64,000 nt of DNA from Mucilaginibacter oryzae (GTDB taxonomy: Bacteria > Bacteroidota > Bacteroidia > Sphingobacteriales > Sphingobacteriaceae). Positions 9,567-20,300 of this stretch are shown here, one piece after another. The stretch spans positions 992,001 to 1,056,000 of the forward strand of contig NZ_QGHA01000001.1 of assembly GCF_003148845.1 (NCBI RefSeq). Reading direction: 5' to 3'. Within the stretch, counting starts at the first letter, position 1; the number at the start of each line of letters is the position of its first letter. Under the pieces are notes generated by a model. It was not told the DNA's origin, searched no databases, and saw nothing but the letters and a program-made list of their open reading frames with translations. The translations under genes and the position numbers were made by a program.

Positions 9567-10546
9567 AGGTATGTTTTAGTATTTGCGCCAACCAATTTAC
9601 TATCTAAGCGCGTTTTGTCGGTTTACGCTGTCGGGTACAATATACACATCATTTTTGTTGCCGACTTTAACGTATGTCAAGGCTTCATTTCAGCGCAATA
9701 TCGGATTGTATACTCCAGATAACAACTTAACCCTGTTTAAGTTAGCCCGCAACCCAACGTTTCGCAACAGTAAAATAACGAGAGCTTAACAGCGCATCAA
9801 CTTAAAGCAAAAATCGAGGTATTTTAATTAAAAATGTAATTCTTACATTTTACGACACCATCTTACTCTTAACAGCACATTATCTTAACTAAAATTAAGG
9901 ATTTCACCATACAGGAACCGCAGCTTTTTTGCCAAAAATTCTACCATCTAATGCTTTTATTATCATTTTGTTAACAGCTATCGGTTGTTGTTATTTAATT
10001 TAGTAAAAATTTAATATTTTTTACATACCACTTGGTAAAACGTTTTTGTTAATTATATTTGTTAAAACCAGTTATAAAAATAAGCTCTTACTAAACCGTT
10101 TAAGCTGCCCGACGTACTTGTTTCGAGATTACGTAATTTTAATATATACAACCAATATCACCGACATGAAAAACCTGATTTACCTGTACCTCGTCTTTCA
10201 GAAACAGACTATCTGACAAGATTGCGCCGTGAGAAATCTCTTTTAGAAATTTCAGGCGCATCAAGCGTTTTATTAATTAACCTAATCACCAAAGGTGAAA
10301 AGAACACCCGGTATAGTCATTTTTTGTGGCTACCCGGGGGTGCATAATCATGCCCTGCTGTCATAGAAAATCACTGCGGATTAGCTATAGCTTCGTGTTC
10401 TTTTTTCCTGTAAATCAACACTATGAAAAGAAAACTACATTCTGCTTAATGTAAAGCGCGCGTTACCTGAAAATCCGTTTTGCAGGCCCATCAATACCTG
10501 CGCGTAAAATCAAAAAAAATTATTTCACAAACTAAAAGATCCATTC
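9567..10546. other. Long AT-rich intergenic region with structured leader of the 10.5-28.5 kb cluster
   Basis: Nearly 1 kb without a convincing gene. The left part carries the upstream region of the minus-strand flavoprotein. A promoter candidate lies at about 10032-10061. The remaining 480 bases look like a long 5' leader: a 16-codon reading frame at 10166-10216 (MKNLIYLYLVFQKQTI), a hairpin at 10223-10260 (tgcgcc paired with ggcgca), a small hairpin at 10286-10298 (tcacc-aaa-ggtga) and an imperfect GC-rich hairpin at about 10304-10343. A regulatory or attenuating leader is possible. A 68-codon frame at 9583-9789 shows no protein-like features. Confidence 0.5.
10032..10061 (+). promoter_or_regulatory. 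Promoter candidate for the dual SusCD cluster
   Basis: The -7 element TATATTTG at 10054-10061 matches the Bacteroidota consensus TAnnTTTG exactly. A weak -33 element (ttgg at 10032-10035, consensus TTTG) lies 18 bases upstream. Transcription would start about 475 bases before the first gene, which implies a long leader RNA. Confidence 0.45.
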
Positions 10547-13500
10547 ATGATGCGATACTTATGGCTGTGCTTTGTGGTTTTGGCAGCGATAACCACCAAT
10601 GCACTTAAAGGCTTTGCAAAGGTTTATGAGGGTAAAAAAAGCAAAATAAAACATACTGCTTTCTTTGGTAAATCCTCCTGTAACTACCGGGATACAACAG
10701 CTAAAGATACCTTATTAAAAGATAGTATGAATATTATTATCAGGCGTAACCTGTATAATAAACTATCTGGCAGCGTTACCAAAAAGCCCTGGGAATTATC
10801 AAAGTTTCCGGCTGTATCCCTGCAGCAACTTTTAAAGGGACAGTTCGCGGGGCTTTATATCCAGGAACCTTCCGGCGAACCAGGCACCGTTCAAAATATG
10901 TTTATGCGGGGCGCGCCCATGCCGCTCCTTTCTCAGCGGGACGTATACCAGTCACAGCCGCTGGTTGTGCTGGATGGCATTCCCCTGGTAACCGAACACC
11001 CGTTTGCGTACGATATACAGCTGTATGATTATAACAGGCTGGGAACGGCTACCAACCCGTTTGCTGCCATTGATATGAATAATATCGCCTCGGTTGAGGT
11101 ATTGAAAGACCTCTCGGCCACGGCGGTTTACGGGCCGCGGGCAGTTAATGGCGTTATCGTTTTAACTTCAAAAACCCCGGTCTCCGCCAAAAAAATCACT
11201 TTTGATTCCTATATAGGTTTGGCGCAGCGCCCCCATGTAACCACTATAAACGGCAGGTATGAAAACGCGTTCAGGCAGCGCTTTTATGATCTTTATACCA
11301 CCAATGGCAGGTATTCGGATGATGAAAATTACCCCATATACCTCAGCGATTCACTAAATAATGTTTACAGCGGAAAATCGGACTGGAGCGACCTTTACTA
11401 CCGCAACGCCGTTGTTTACGGTATAAACTTTGGTATTTCGGGAGGGACTGATCGTGCCAACTTCCGTTTTTCGCTGGGCGATCTGAAAAACAACGGCGTT
11501 GCGGATGGAACCGTGCTAAACCGTTACAGCGCCATGTTCAATATCAACATGAAACCCATTAGATGGTTGCTGTTTTCGGCAATGGTGAACGCCAACCGCA
11601 TGGACCGGCAACGGAATAAATACCTGCGCGACAGGTTTGCCCAGATCAATTACTTCCCCGACCTGAGCGCACCGCTGCCGCCCAACAAGGATTTTTACGC
11701 CGATTACCTGGCGCAATACAAAAAAGGCTTTGATAACAACAAAATAAACATTGTTGATGGCTATGCCAAAATAGGCCTCGACCTGGGGAAATTTAAATTT
11801 ACCACCACCTTTAACGTAGATTACAATGAAGGCTACCGCGATGTGTTTTACGCACGCACCCTTTTGCAGGGCAACAGTTACGCGTCTAACTATTTTGGAT
11901 ACAGCCAGCGCATCATGGCCGACAATAAGGCCAGCTACGACCTGACCGTAAACAAGGTAAATGATTTTCATTTCGAACTCGGACAATCAACCCAGTGGGA
12001 TACTTATAAATATAGCAACGCCTATGCCTACAAGGGTGTAAACGATTATATCAAGATAGACCTGCTGGACTCAAACCCCAAAAATCCCGACGGATCGGAC
12101 AACCCTAATTACCTTAACCCTACCGCTTTTCCGCGCGAGTTAACCTTCCGGTTTTTAGATAAGATCAGGCATAACCTGGTTTCGTTTTATGCCAAAACAG
12201 ATTACTCCTTCAAAGAGAAATATTTTATCTCGGCAACGGTTCGTGCCGATGGCTCATCAAATGCCCAGCCAACCAGCAGGTGGTTTTATTCGCCGGTGTT
12301 ATCAGCCGCCTGGAGTATTAAAAAGGAGTTATTAGATAACAGCACAATCATAAACGATTTGATTTTAAGGGCCAGCGCAGGCAGGTTAGGCAGGCTTAAC
12401 GCTTTTGATAACTATGCCCAGGGGCCGCAATACACTGCATCTGTTGGCTATACCGGCAATTTAACGGTGCCGGGGTACAATGCCTTCGGTGTGCTTACCC
12501 GACCCTACGCTACCGGTTGGGTGGGATATGGCATCCCATGGTCATACTCAAACCAGTTAAATATCGGTACCGACGCCGGTTTACTTAATAACCGCCTGCA
12601 CCTATCGGTTGATTGGTACCTGAAACAGGAAAAAAACCTGTTGATTGGCATTCCGGCTTTTGCCGAGTACGGCTATAAACAATCCATTGAAAGTGGTATG
12701 GCTGTAAACAATACCGGTATAGATGTTTCAATATCCGCGGATATCGTCCGTAATACCAATTTTGGCTGGACATCATCCTTAAACCTTAACCATAACAGCA
12801 ATAAGCTAAAGGCCTTGCCAAGGGGCTTAAACCAGATTATTGTTAATAACAGGCTGTTGAAAGTTGGCAGCCCGGTTGATCAGTATTGGTTACTGATCAA
12901 TGATGGCATTTATAAATCAGAAAGCGAAGTACCTGTTGTAAACGGGCAGCCGCTTAAATACAATGGTATTGCCCTGCATGCCGGTGACCCAAAGTGGCGC
13001 GATATTAACGGTGATCATGTAATCGATAATAATGATAAGGTTTTAAAAGGCCATTCGTTACCAACGCTTTCAGGCGGATACGACAATAACTTCAGGTATG
13101 GTAACTGGAATTTAAACATCAACCTTTACTTTAACCTGGGCCGAGACCTGATACATCAGGAAATGGCCAACCGCTTTGATTTTATTAACCGCGAAGGTAA
13201 CAGCGATGTAAATTCAGTTAAAGAGATCACCTTCTGGGAAAAACGCGGCGACTATAACAAATATCCTTTGTATAACCCGTGGAGCACGGTTATCCCCTAC
13301 CGTGTTGACCAGGACCTTTTTCTTGAAAACGCTTCATTTCTGAAATTAAGAACCGTTTCTATCGGCTATGACCTTACCAAAGCCATGCGGGCAAAAAAAA
13401 TAAAGCTAACCAGGTTTTATGTATACGCCACGGCAAACAACCTGTTTACCATAACCCCATACACCGGCCAGGATCCCGAACTGGTAAGCTATGATGGCTA

Positions 13501-13564
13501 CGATACAGGTTACGGCCTGCCAATACCAAGAACATACACCCTTGGGGTAAAAATGGAATTATGA
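10547..13564 (+). CDS. SusC/RagA-like TonB-linked outer-membrane protein lacking the N-terminal regulatory domain
   Basis: 1005 residues, short for SusC. After the signal sequence there is about 60 residues of linker and then directly the plug domain (LQQLLKGQFAGLYIQEPSGEPG, VVLDGIPL, then IASVEVLKDLSATAVYGPRAVNGVIVLTSK), followed by the barrel and a C-terminal TLGVKMEL strand. The carboxypeptidase-regulatory-like domain and an obvious TonB-box VVVGYG motif that precede the plug in most SusC proteins are not visible. It is the first gene of an eleven-gene run and pairs with the SusD that begins at once after its stop codon. It likely forms a TonB-dependent import channel for an unknown large substrate. 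Confidence 0.92.
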   Translation: MMRYLWLCFVVLAAITTNALKGFAKVYEGKKSKIKHTAFFGKSSCNYRDTTAKDTLLKDSMNIIIRRNLYNKLSGSVTKKPWELSKFPAVSLQQLLKGQFAGLYIQEPSGEPGTVQNMFMRGAPMPLLSQRDVYQSQPLVVLDGIPLVTEHPFAYDIQLYDYNRLGTATNPFAAIDMNNIASVEVLKDLSATAVYGPRAVNGVIVLTSKTPVSAKKITFDSYIGLAQRPHVTTINGRYENAFRQRFYDLYTTNGRYSDDENYPIYLSDSLNNVYSGKSDWSDLYYRNAVVYGINFGISGGTDRANFRFSLGDLKNNGVADGTVLNRYSAMFNINMKPIRWLLFSAMVNANRMDRQRNKYLRDRFAQINYFPDLSAPLPPNKDFYADYLAQYKKGFDNNKINIVDGYAKIGLDLGKFKFTTTFNVDYNEGYRDVFYARTLLQGNSYASNYFGYSQRIMADNKASYDLTVNKVNDFHFELGQSTQWDTYKYSNAYAYKGVNDYIKIDLLDSNPKNPDGSDNPNYLNPTAFPRELTFRFLDKIRHNLVSFYAKTDYSFKEKYFISATVRADGSSNAQPTSRWFYSPVLSAAWSIKKELLDNSTIINDLILRASAGRLGRLNAFDNYAQGPQYTASVGYTGNLTVPGYNAFGVLTRPYATGWVGYGIPWSYSNQLNIGTDAGLLNNRLHLSVDWYLKQEKNLLIGIPAFAEYGYKQSIESGMAVNNTGIDVSISADIVRNTNFGWTSSLNLNHNSNKLKALPRGLNQIIVNNRLLKVGSPVDQYWLLINDGIYKSESEVPVVNGQPLKYNGIALHAGDPKWRDINGDHVIDNNDKVLKGHSLPTLSGGYDNNFRYGNWNLNINLYFNLGRDLIHQEMANRFDFINREGNSDVNSVKEITFWEKRGDYNKYPLYNPWSTVIPYRVDQDLFLENASFLKLRTVSIGYDLTKAMRAKKIKLTRFYVYATANNLFTITPYTGQDPELVSYDGYDTGYGLPIPRTYTLGVKMEL

Positions 13565-13598
13565 TATGAAGAACGATCACCAAAATCATGTTGTAAAA

Positions 13599-15107
13599 AT
13601 GAAAAAGACATTATGTATCGTCCTGATGGCGCTTACTGCAGCCATAACCGGCTGCAATAAAACGCTGGATATCGACTCGACAAGGGTTGTGGGCGAAAAA
13701 AACATGTGGAATAAGCTTGAAGATGCACGTGCCGGCATATTGGGCGTATATGCGCTTACCCGTGCCGCCTTATCTGATAACGATGGACACTGGCTTTATG
13801 GCGATGTACGCACCGGCGAATTTATCAGCCCCAACCGGCAGGACCTGAAAGCGATTTCGGGCAACCAGCTCAACGCATCCTATCCCACGGTAGATGCATT
13901 ATCCGACTGGACAAGGTTTTACGCCATCATTAACGCTGCCAACATTTTTCTTGAACGCGTGGGCGATGTAAAAGCGGCCGATAAGCGGTATACCGAAAAT
14001 AATATGATTGTAGATGTTGCCCAGGCACGTTTCCTGCGGGCGTTTACCTATTTCTACATTGTAAGGATCTGGGGAGACGTACCATTTATCACCGCCTCGC
14101 ACGATGGTAAATTTGAAAACCAGCCCCGGGAAAGCAGCGGCAAAATATTGATATGGGCACAGCAGGAAATGCTCAAAGCCGCGGCCGATCTGCCCTTCAG
14201 CTACAGTAATAACGATGTTCAGCAACCCGGTAATTATTATAACGAAAACTCCACCCGCTGGGGTGGCGCCTTAGCCACTAAAAACACAGCTTACGCTGTT
14301 TTAGCTCATTTGGCAGCATGGCAGGGAAACTATACCGAAGTAGCCACCTATACCAAATTTGTGGAAGACAACTATGGTAAAAGCGGCATCAGCTTTCAAA
14401 GTACGGAAGACCTTACCAAATCAAACGGCTTCTTTTTAAATAAGAACACCAGCCAGATGTTTGGCTTTAACTCGGATTGGGGCCATGTTGAAGGATCGGT
14501 AGCCGGTCACCTGGAAGAGTTAACCCTGGCCGAACCTGTAGTAAATAAAAAGGTGCCTGACATCTACATGCCTAAGGATACTATCCTTAAAATATTCGAT
14601 ATGCCCAAAGATGAGCGCTTCAGTATCGATACGCTCGGCCAGCCACGCAGCGAAAGGTACTTCACCAACATTAACGGCAAATACCCCATTTTCAGCAAAA
14701 TAAAGGTAATTCAGGGGGGCGTTTCCGATCCCAGCTTCAGGTACTTTACCAGCGCGCTCATCTTTACCAGGATAGAGGATATCGTGTTACTGCGCGCCGA
14801 GGCGCTGGCTGTTTTAGGAGATTTGAACGGCGCTTATAATGAGGTATCGTCTATCATGATCAGGCGCGGTATAACAGATCTTACCTTCGATAGCAACCAG
14901 GACATTATTGACCTGATATTTAAAGAGCGCCATCGCGAACTGATGGGGGAAGGGCACCGCTGGTACGACCTGGTTCGGTACAACAAGATCAAACAAAACA
15001 ACCCTGCCTTTCTCAAACTCATCAATTTGCAGGGGATATACTGGCCAATATCGCGCAGGCTCATCGCGCAAAATAACCTGTTAACTCAAAATCCATTTTG
15101 GAAATAA
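13599..15107 (+). CDS. RagB/SusD family outer-membrane lipoprotein
   Basis: About 502 residues from the ATG at 13599, which opens a regular lipoprotein signal (MKKTLCIVLMALTAAITGC). An in-frame ATG at 13566 overlaps the end of susC more closely (stop and start separated by one base) and would add 11 residues; I favour the later start because of the signal peptide. The C-terminal SusD signature is clear: LIFKERHRELMGEGHRWYDLVRYNK. It should be the surface lid and substrate-binding partner of the SusC at 10547-13564. Next in the operon is the FAS1/discoidin lipoprotein 11 bases downstream. Confidence 0.92.
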   Translation: MKKTLCIVLMALTAAITGCNKTLDIDSTRVVGEKNMWNKLEDARAGILGVYALTRAALSDNDGHWLYGDVRTGEFISPNRQDLKAISGNQLNASYPTVDALSDWTRFYAIINAANIFLERVGDVKAADKRYTENNMIVDVAQARFLRAFTYFYIVRIWGDVPFITASHDGKFENQPRESSGKILIWAQQEMLKAAADLPFSYSNNDVQQPGNYYNENSTRWGGALATKNTAYAVLAHLAAWQGNYTEVATYTKFVEDNYGKSGISFQSTEDLTKSNGFFLNKNTSQMFGFNSDWGHVEGSVAGHLEELTLAEPVVNKKVPDIYMPKDTILKIFDMPKDERFSIDTLGQPRSERYFTNINGKYPIFSKIKVIQGGVSDPSFRYFTSALIFTRIEDIVLLRAEALAVLGDLNGAYNEVSSIMIRRGITDLTFDSNQDIIDLIFKERHRELMGEGHRWYDLVRYNKIKQNNPAFLKLINLQGIYWPISRRLIAQNNLLTQNPFWK

Positions 15108-15118
15108 ACTGACCAGAT

Positions 15119-16228
15119 ATGAAAAAGTTGATAAAATATAGGAGTGCTTTAATGCCGGTGTTTGCTGCAGTGCTGCTGCAAGCTGCCTGCACAAAGGATG
15201 GCGGTTATCATAACGCTGCAGACACCAACTCAAAATTTGCAGGCAACACCTACGAATATCTGAAAAGCAAACCGGGTGTATTTGATTCATTACTGGCTGT
15301 AGTAAACAGAATGGGCCTGCAAAAAACCCTTATGGATAGTAATGTTACCCTGTTTGCGGTTACCAATCCGAGTTTTCAGCTGGCAATTAACAACCTGAAT
15401 ACCTTAAGGAGGCAAGGCGATAAAGACCCGCTGTTTTTGGCCAACGTTGATGGCGTACAGCTGGATACCATGGTTTCTTATTACATCATCAGGGGCAAAC
15501 GCACAACCGATTCATTGCTGCTGCAGGACGGGATTGATCTCCCGAGTGTACGTTTTGGGTACCCTATGCATGGCAAGGTTGCCAAGATTTCGGCCTCAGG
15601 GCTTACCGGCGGCGGACCGGATGTAATTGAATTTAGCAATACCAAACGGAGCAAGTTTGTAAGAAACTGGGCTACCACTACAACCGGCTCTAATAACATC
15701 ACCACCAAAAACGGCATTGTACATGTGGTTAGCCCCGATCATATTTTTGGTTTTGATGAATTTGTATCGCGCTTAACTTTTGTTCCGCCACCACCAAACC
15801 TCATGACGCTGATAGGTGGTAAGCTTACCGTTTTGCGGGATAACAACGGCGGCCCTGATAATGGCGAAGGCTCTAAAAAAGTAATTGACGGTGACGACCA
15901 TACCAAATTCCTGACTGACCTGAACGGAAGGTTGTGGATACAGTTTGAGTTAAATGAACCTGCCGTATCGGGCGTGTACACACTTACATCCGCCAACGAT
16001 GCGCCCGAACGCGATCCCCGGGCCTGGACCTACGAAGGATCTAATGATGGCAAGAACTGGACGGAGTTAGACCGCCGGAGTAATTTCTTCTTCGAGGAAC
16101 GGTACCAAACCAAGGTGTTCAGGTGCGCCAACACCACGGCTTATAAATTTTACCGGATAGATATTACCGAACTGCGCGACGGAGGCCTTTTCCAACTCGC
16201 GGAGTGGACCATCAACAAAGTGAAATAA
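15119..16228 (+). CDS. Lipoprotein with FAS1 (fasciclin) domain and C-terminal F5/8-type (discoidin-like) domain
   Basis: 369 residues with a lipoprotein signal ending LLQAAC. Residues about 45-215 read as a fasciclin domain: YEYLKSKPGVFDSLL, then VTLFAVTNPSF and a late GIVHVVSPDHIF. Residues about 225-369 form a discoidin-like beta-sandwich: LTVLRDNNGGPDNGEGSKKV, DGDDHTKF, ANDAPERDPRAWTYEGSNDG and AEWTIN. FAS1 domains mediate adhesion or glycan contacts, and F5/8C domains bind sugars or surfaces. The C-terminal module has a close relative in the last gene of the operon (27690-28502). A surface accessory lipoprotein of the first SusCD pair is the likely role. Confidence 0.85.
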   Translation: MKKLIKYRSALMPVFAAVLLQAACTKDGGYHNAADTNSKFAGNTYEYLKSKPGVFDSLLAVVNRMGLQKTLMDSNVTLFAVTNPSFQLAINNLNTLRRQGDKDPLFLANVDGVQLDTMVSYYIIRGKRTTDSLLLQDGIDLPSVRFGYPMHGKVAKISASGLTGGGPDVIEFSNTKRSKFVRNWATTTTGSNNITTKNGIVHVVSPDHIFGFDEFVSRLTFVPPPPNLMTLIGGKLTVLRDNNGGPDNGEGSKKVIDGDDHTKFLTDLNGRLWIQFELNEPAVSGVYTLTSANDAPERDPRAWTYEGSNDGKNWTELDRRSNFFFEERYQTKVFRCANTTAYKFYRIDITELRDGGLFQLAEWTINKVK

Positions 16229-16230
16229 GT

Positions 16231-17361
16231 ATGGCAGAGCAAAATATTAACGCGATAAAAAAACGAAAAGAGATGCGAGCATTTATAAAAACGGGATCGA
16301 TAGCCCTGCTGTTTGCTGCAGCCGCGCTGAGTAGTTGTAAAAAGATGTACGGAATTCCGGATGAAAAGGATTACCTGAGCAACAACGTAAACTACAGCAA
16401 TAAAATATTTGAGCCGATTTTAGGGCGCACCACTTTAATGGGTGGTTTTAACGGCGATAATTCAACCCAGCCCCTAAAGTTTGAGATCATTAACGCCCGC
16501 TTTGGTGATGGCCGCCCGGTTACAGACCTGTTTCAAAAAAAACCTACTTATGTATGGACAGCCCCCTACAACGGCTTCGAAAAAAGCCTTGCCGAGATTG
16601 AGGCCAAACGCAAGCTGGAAGAACACCCGCTGTTTGAAGTACGTTCATCTGGCGAGTTCATTATGTGGGGCTCATCTACCAACGCGCTGATCACGCCGCG
16701 GTCGGCCGATAGCACCAATTTCCCGCAGGATACACGGTTTTTTGATGTAAAAATAACTAATACAGGCGGCAGCACCGTGATTCGCGATTTACAGGTGCGC
16801 CCGTTTCGCGAGCGCCCTTATGAGCCGTCGGATGATTTTAACATTTACTCGGGAGGGCCGGCACCACACCCTAAAACACCTTATAACCCGGCCAGCCGTA
16901 ACTATATCAGGCCGTTTTTAAATGGCGTGATAGGGCAGCAAACTGATATCCCGCTACAAAGTAACGATGATAAAAAGGATGTAGTGGTTTATATCCGGCC
17001 GTTTACCGGCGGCACCGGCAATTCGTTGAGGTTTAAATTCCTGAATAAAGATTCGGTAGCAATAAACCCTGCTTTATTTAACGAAACAACCTGGGATAAA
17101 ATAGTACATGGGTTTAACATGCAAAAAACCGCAACCTATGTGCAATACGATGTAGCCTACCCTATCCCCCTGGTAGAGATCCAGACGGTTTACACGCCGG
17201 GAGGAACCAGGGACCATGCCGAATTTAAATATTCACGCATTGGCTTTGGCGGCACACGGGTGGTGGCAAGCTTCGGGATAGATTTCGCTATATATAAAAA
17301 GGGCGATTGGGAAATCGTATTCCACTTTTTGAAAGACAATCCAAAGTTTGAGGACGAATAG
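16231..17361 (+). CDS. DUF5007-like lipoprotein
   Basis: About 376 residues from the ATG at 16231, two bases after the previous stop codon. The ATG at 16273 is an alternative that begins a compact lipoprotein signal (MRAFIKTGSIALLFAAAALSSC). A longer frame overlapping the previous gene from 16204 is less likely. The mature part is beta-rich, with DKKDVVVYIRPFTGGTGNSLRFKF and a C-terminal GDWEIVFHFLKD. Order and appearance match proteins of the DUF5007 type that accompany SusCD and fasciclin genes in Bacteroidota; the family name is from memory and needs a profile search. No catalytic motif is visible. It is likely a surface-exposed accessory of the uptake complex. Confidence 0.75.
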   Translation: MAEQNINAIKKRKEMRAFIKTGSIALLFAAAALSSCKKMYGIPDEKDYLSNNVNYSNKIFEPILGRTTLMGGFNGDNSTQPLKFEIINARFGDGRPVTDLFQKKPTYVWTAPYNGFEKSLAEIEAKRKLEEHPLFEVRSSGEFIMWGSSTNALITPRSADSTNFPQDTRFFDVKITNTGGSTVIRDLQVRPFRERPYEPSDDFNIYSGGPAPHPKTPYNPASRNYIRPFLNGVIGQQTDIPLQSNDDKKDVVVYIRPFTGGTGNSLRFKFLNKDSVAINPALFNETTWDKIVHGFNMQKTATYVQYDVAYPIPLVEIQTVYTPGGTRDHAEFKYSRIGFGGTRVVASFGIDFAIYKKGDWEIVFHFLKDNPKFEDE

Positions 17362-17381
17362 GCGAATTAAAACTTATCACG

Positions 17382-20300
17382 ATGAAAAAACACATACTAT
17401 TTTATATAGTGCTTGCCGTTTGCATAAGCCTGTTTTGTACAGGGCTTCATGCACAGGCACAAAACATAACGGTAACGGGCACAGTGGTTGAAAAAGCCGG
17501 CAACAAGATTTTGCCCGGCGTAAATATTTACCTCGGGAACAAAGGCTTAACGCAAACCGACTATAAAGGAAAGTTTACCGTTAGCGTACCCGTTAACAGC
17601 ACACTTACTTTTACCTTTATCGGTTTCATTTCAGAAAAAGTAAAAATTGAGCCGGGACAGAAAAACATCACGGTAACACTAACCGAAGATAAAAAGGGCC
17701 TTAATGAGGTAATTATTGTAGCCTACCAAAACAGGAATAAGGAATCATCTCCGGGTGCTTCCGTTACCATAACAGCCAAGGATATTCAGGATGTACCGAC
17801 ATCAAACGTTGAAAACCTGCTACAAGGTAAAGTAGCTGGTTTGAACGTTCAAAACAATACAGGAGCCCCCGGTTTCAGGGGTTCGGTACAGGTGCGTGGC
17901 CTATCAACACTGAGCGTATCGGGCAGCGGCAGCGAGTCATTTTTGCAACCCACCTCTCCCCTCTACATTATTGATGGTGTGCCGTTGGATGCCGACAAAG
18001 CCGCCGAATTTGGTTTCCAAACCCAGGGGCCGGGTGTAAGCCCGCTATCATTGATCCCGGTAGAGGACATCCAGAGCATCCAGGTAATGAAGGATGCCCA
18101 GGCTACTTCTATGTACGGCTCGAGGGGCGCCTACGGTGTAATTATCATCACCACCAAACGCGGAAACTCAAAAGTGCCAAGAGTGCGGTATACCGGCAAC
18201 TTCTTTGTTAACGCAACCCCGCAACTGCGTGCAACCATAGGTGGTAATGCTGAGCGCCAGGCAAAAATCCAGCAAATCTTATCCAACGCTACCATTATTG
18301 ATGAGCTGCGAAGGTTGGGCCAAACCGGTTTCCTGGCCGATAGCTTAAATGCGTATTGGAATAACTCAACCAACTGGCAATCCATTTTTTACGGCACAAC
18401 CCATAACCAAAGCCACAACGTTGCCCTTGATGGTGGTAACGACCGCTTTAACTATAAAGCCAACATGGGCTTTTATTCAGAAAAAGGGGTAATCAAAAAC
18501 ACCGGTTTCGACAGGTATAACCTGAACATGAATATGGAATTTAAACCGAATGATAAATTCAGGTTCTTCGGCTCATTATTCGGTTCATTAGGCAGCCAGG
18601 CAAAAGGTAACGGTGTTGGCTTACTGCAGCAAGGCGTGGCCGCCAACGGCCAGGCATCAACCCTGTTGCCACCGCCGTCCTTTTATTTGTCGCCCGATGG
18701 TGTTACCTCGGCGCTGCAAACACAGAACAGCAACAGCACTAGGAATATCCGCACCAATGTGGATGGGCGCTATGAATTTATCAAGGGCCTGGCATTATCC
18801 TCCAGCATCAGTTATGATTATACATCGGATGCGGAATCGACGTTTACGCCAGCCGCCGCCAATGCCCAGTTTGCGCAAATTTATGATTATGCCGGTCGTA
18901 ATTATACTTTATACAACCGTAACGCCATTACATACGCCCAAACATTTGGCGCCGATCACACTATCTTCATTAATACCTTTAATGAGATCTATAAAAAAGG
19001 CGGCCAAAGCGGTATCATCAGGCAAACCCGGATCCCTAACGATCAGTTGCAGGGCCCTGTAGGTTCCGACTCTTACAATTCACGTGGTGGTGGTGTATTA
19101 TCCAACTACCGAAACGCCACTATCGCATCATTTGCGGGTTCCTTTAACTACGATTATAAAAAGAAGTATGTATTGGAGCTATCCTACCGCCTGGATGGTA
19201 CATCCTCAAACGGTTTGGAAAATCCTTATTCAAAAAACCCTGCAGCAGGTTTCAGATGGAATTACTACAAGGAAAACTGGTTTAAAAACTGGGACTGGCT
19301 TACCTCAGGCGGCTTAAGGTTATCCTGGGGCCAAAACATTGAGCCAACCGGTACCTTACAAAGTATTTATGGTTTATACAACCTGAATGGCAATTTCAAC
19401 AATAATCCAACCATCGGTATTAACTATGAATTTATTCCTAACCCGGCTTTAAAGCCAATCACTACCACCCAATATAACCTTGGGTTTGATATGACGATTT
19501 TGCAGGGTAAAGTTGACCTCACGTTTGATACCTATTACAAAAAAGTTGACAATTTATTGTTCGACAGGTTTTTGGCTAACAGCACAGGCTTTCAGAAAAA
19601 ATCAAGCAACGACGTATCCATTGCCGACTACGGGTACGAACTGATGGTAACCGTAAGGCCGCTAACTGCCAAAGATTTTAACTGGACGGTATCATTTAAC
19701 GGCGCTATTAACCGCGATTACTTACTGAGATTACCTGCCGAATATAATGGACAATATATCAAATTCGATTATAACAACCGCCAGCACATCGTTTTCAGGG
19801 TGGGTAAAAACACCTTATCAAACTATCTGCTAACAAACCAGGGCGTTTATTCAACCGATGGCGATGTACCTGTTGACCCTGTTACCGGTAAGAAATATCA
19901 AACCGGCGGCCTGGCTTTTAAAGGCGGCGACCCGAGGTTTAAAGATGTTAACGGCGACTATATCCTTGACGACCGCGATTATGAAATAACCGGCAACTCG
20001 CAGCCTTTAATTACCGGCGGTATGTCTACCAATATCAACTATAAAAACTTTGGGTTGAATATCTACGCCACCTATACGGCCAAGAGAACGATATTGAATA
20101 ACGCCTTATCCGACAGGTTATCCATCATGCGCGATCCGTATGCCCTGCTGGCTGCGGTTCCGCTGGATGACCTGGATATATGGCGAAAACCGGGCGATCA
20201 ATCCAAATACCCTAACCCTTACGCGTTTTCGAGGTTTAACCAAATCCAGCCGCTCCGTTCCGATCAGAGCTTGTGGCAGGAAGAAGGTTCATACCTCAAA

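Noticed and set aside
9583..9789. 68-codon frame in the gap before the dual SusCD operon
   Set aside because: No signal, domain or codon pattern like the neighbours; upstream region of the divergent flavoprotein gene; no promoter or terminator fits it.
11516..11986. 156-codon minus-strand frame
   Set aside because: Lies wholly within the plus-strand SusC gene, whose reading is certain; a shadow frame.
18613..19062. 149-codon plus-strand frame
   Set aside because: Out-of-frame reading of the second SusC gene of the cluster; composition is not protein-like.
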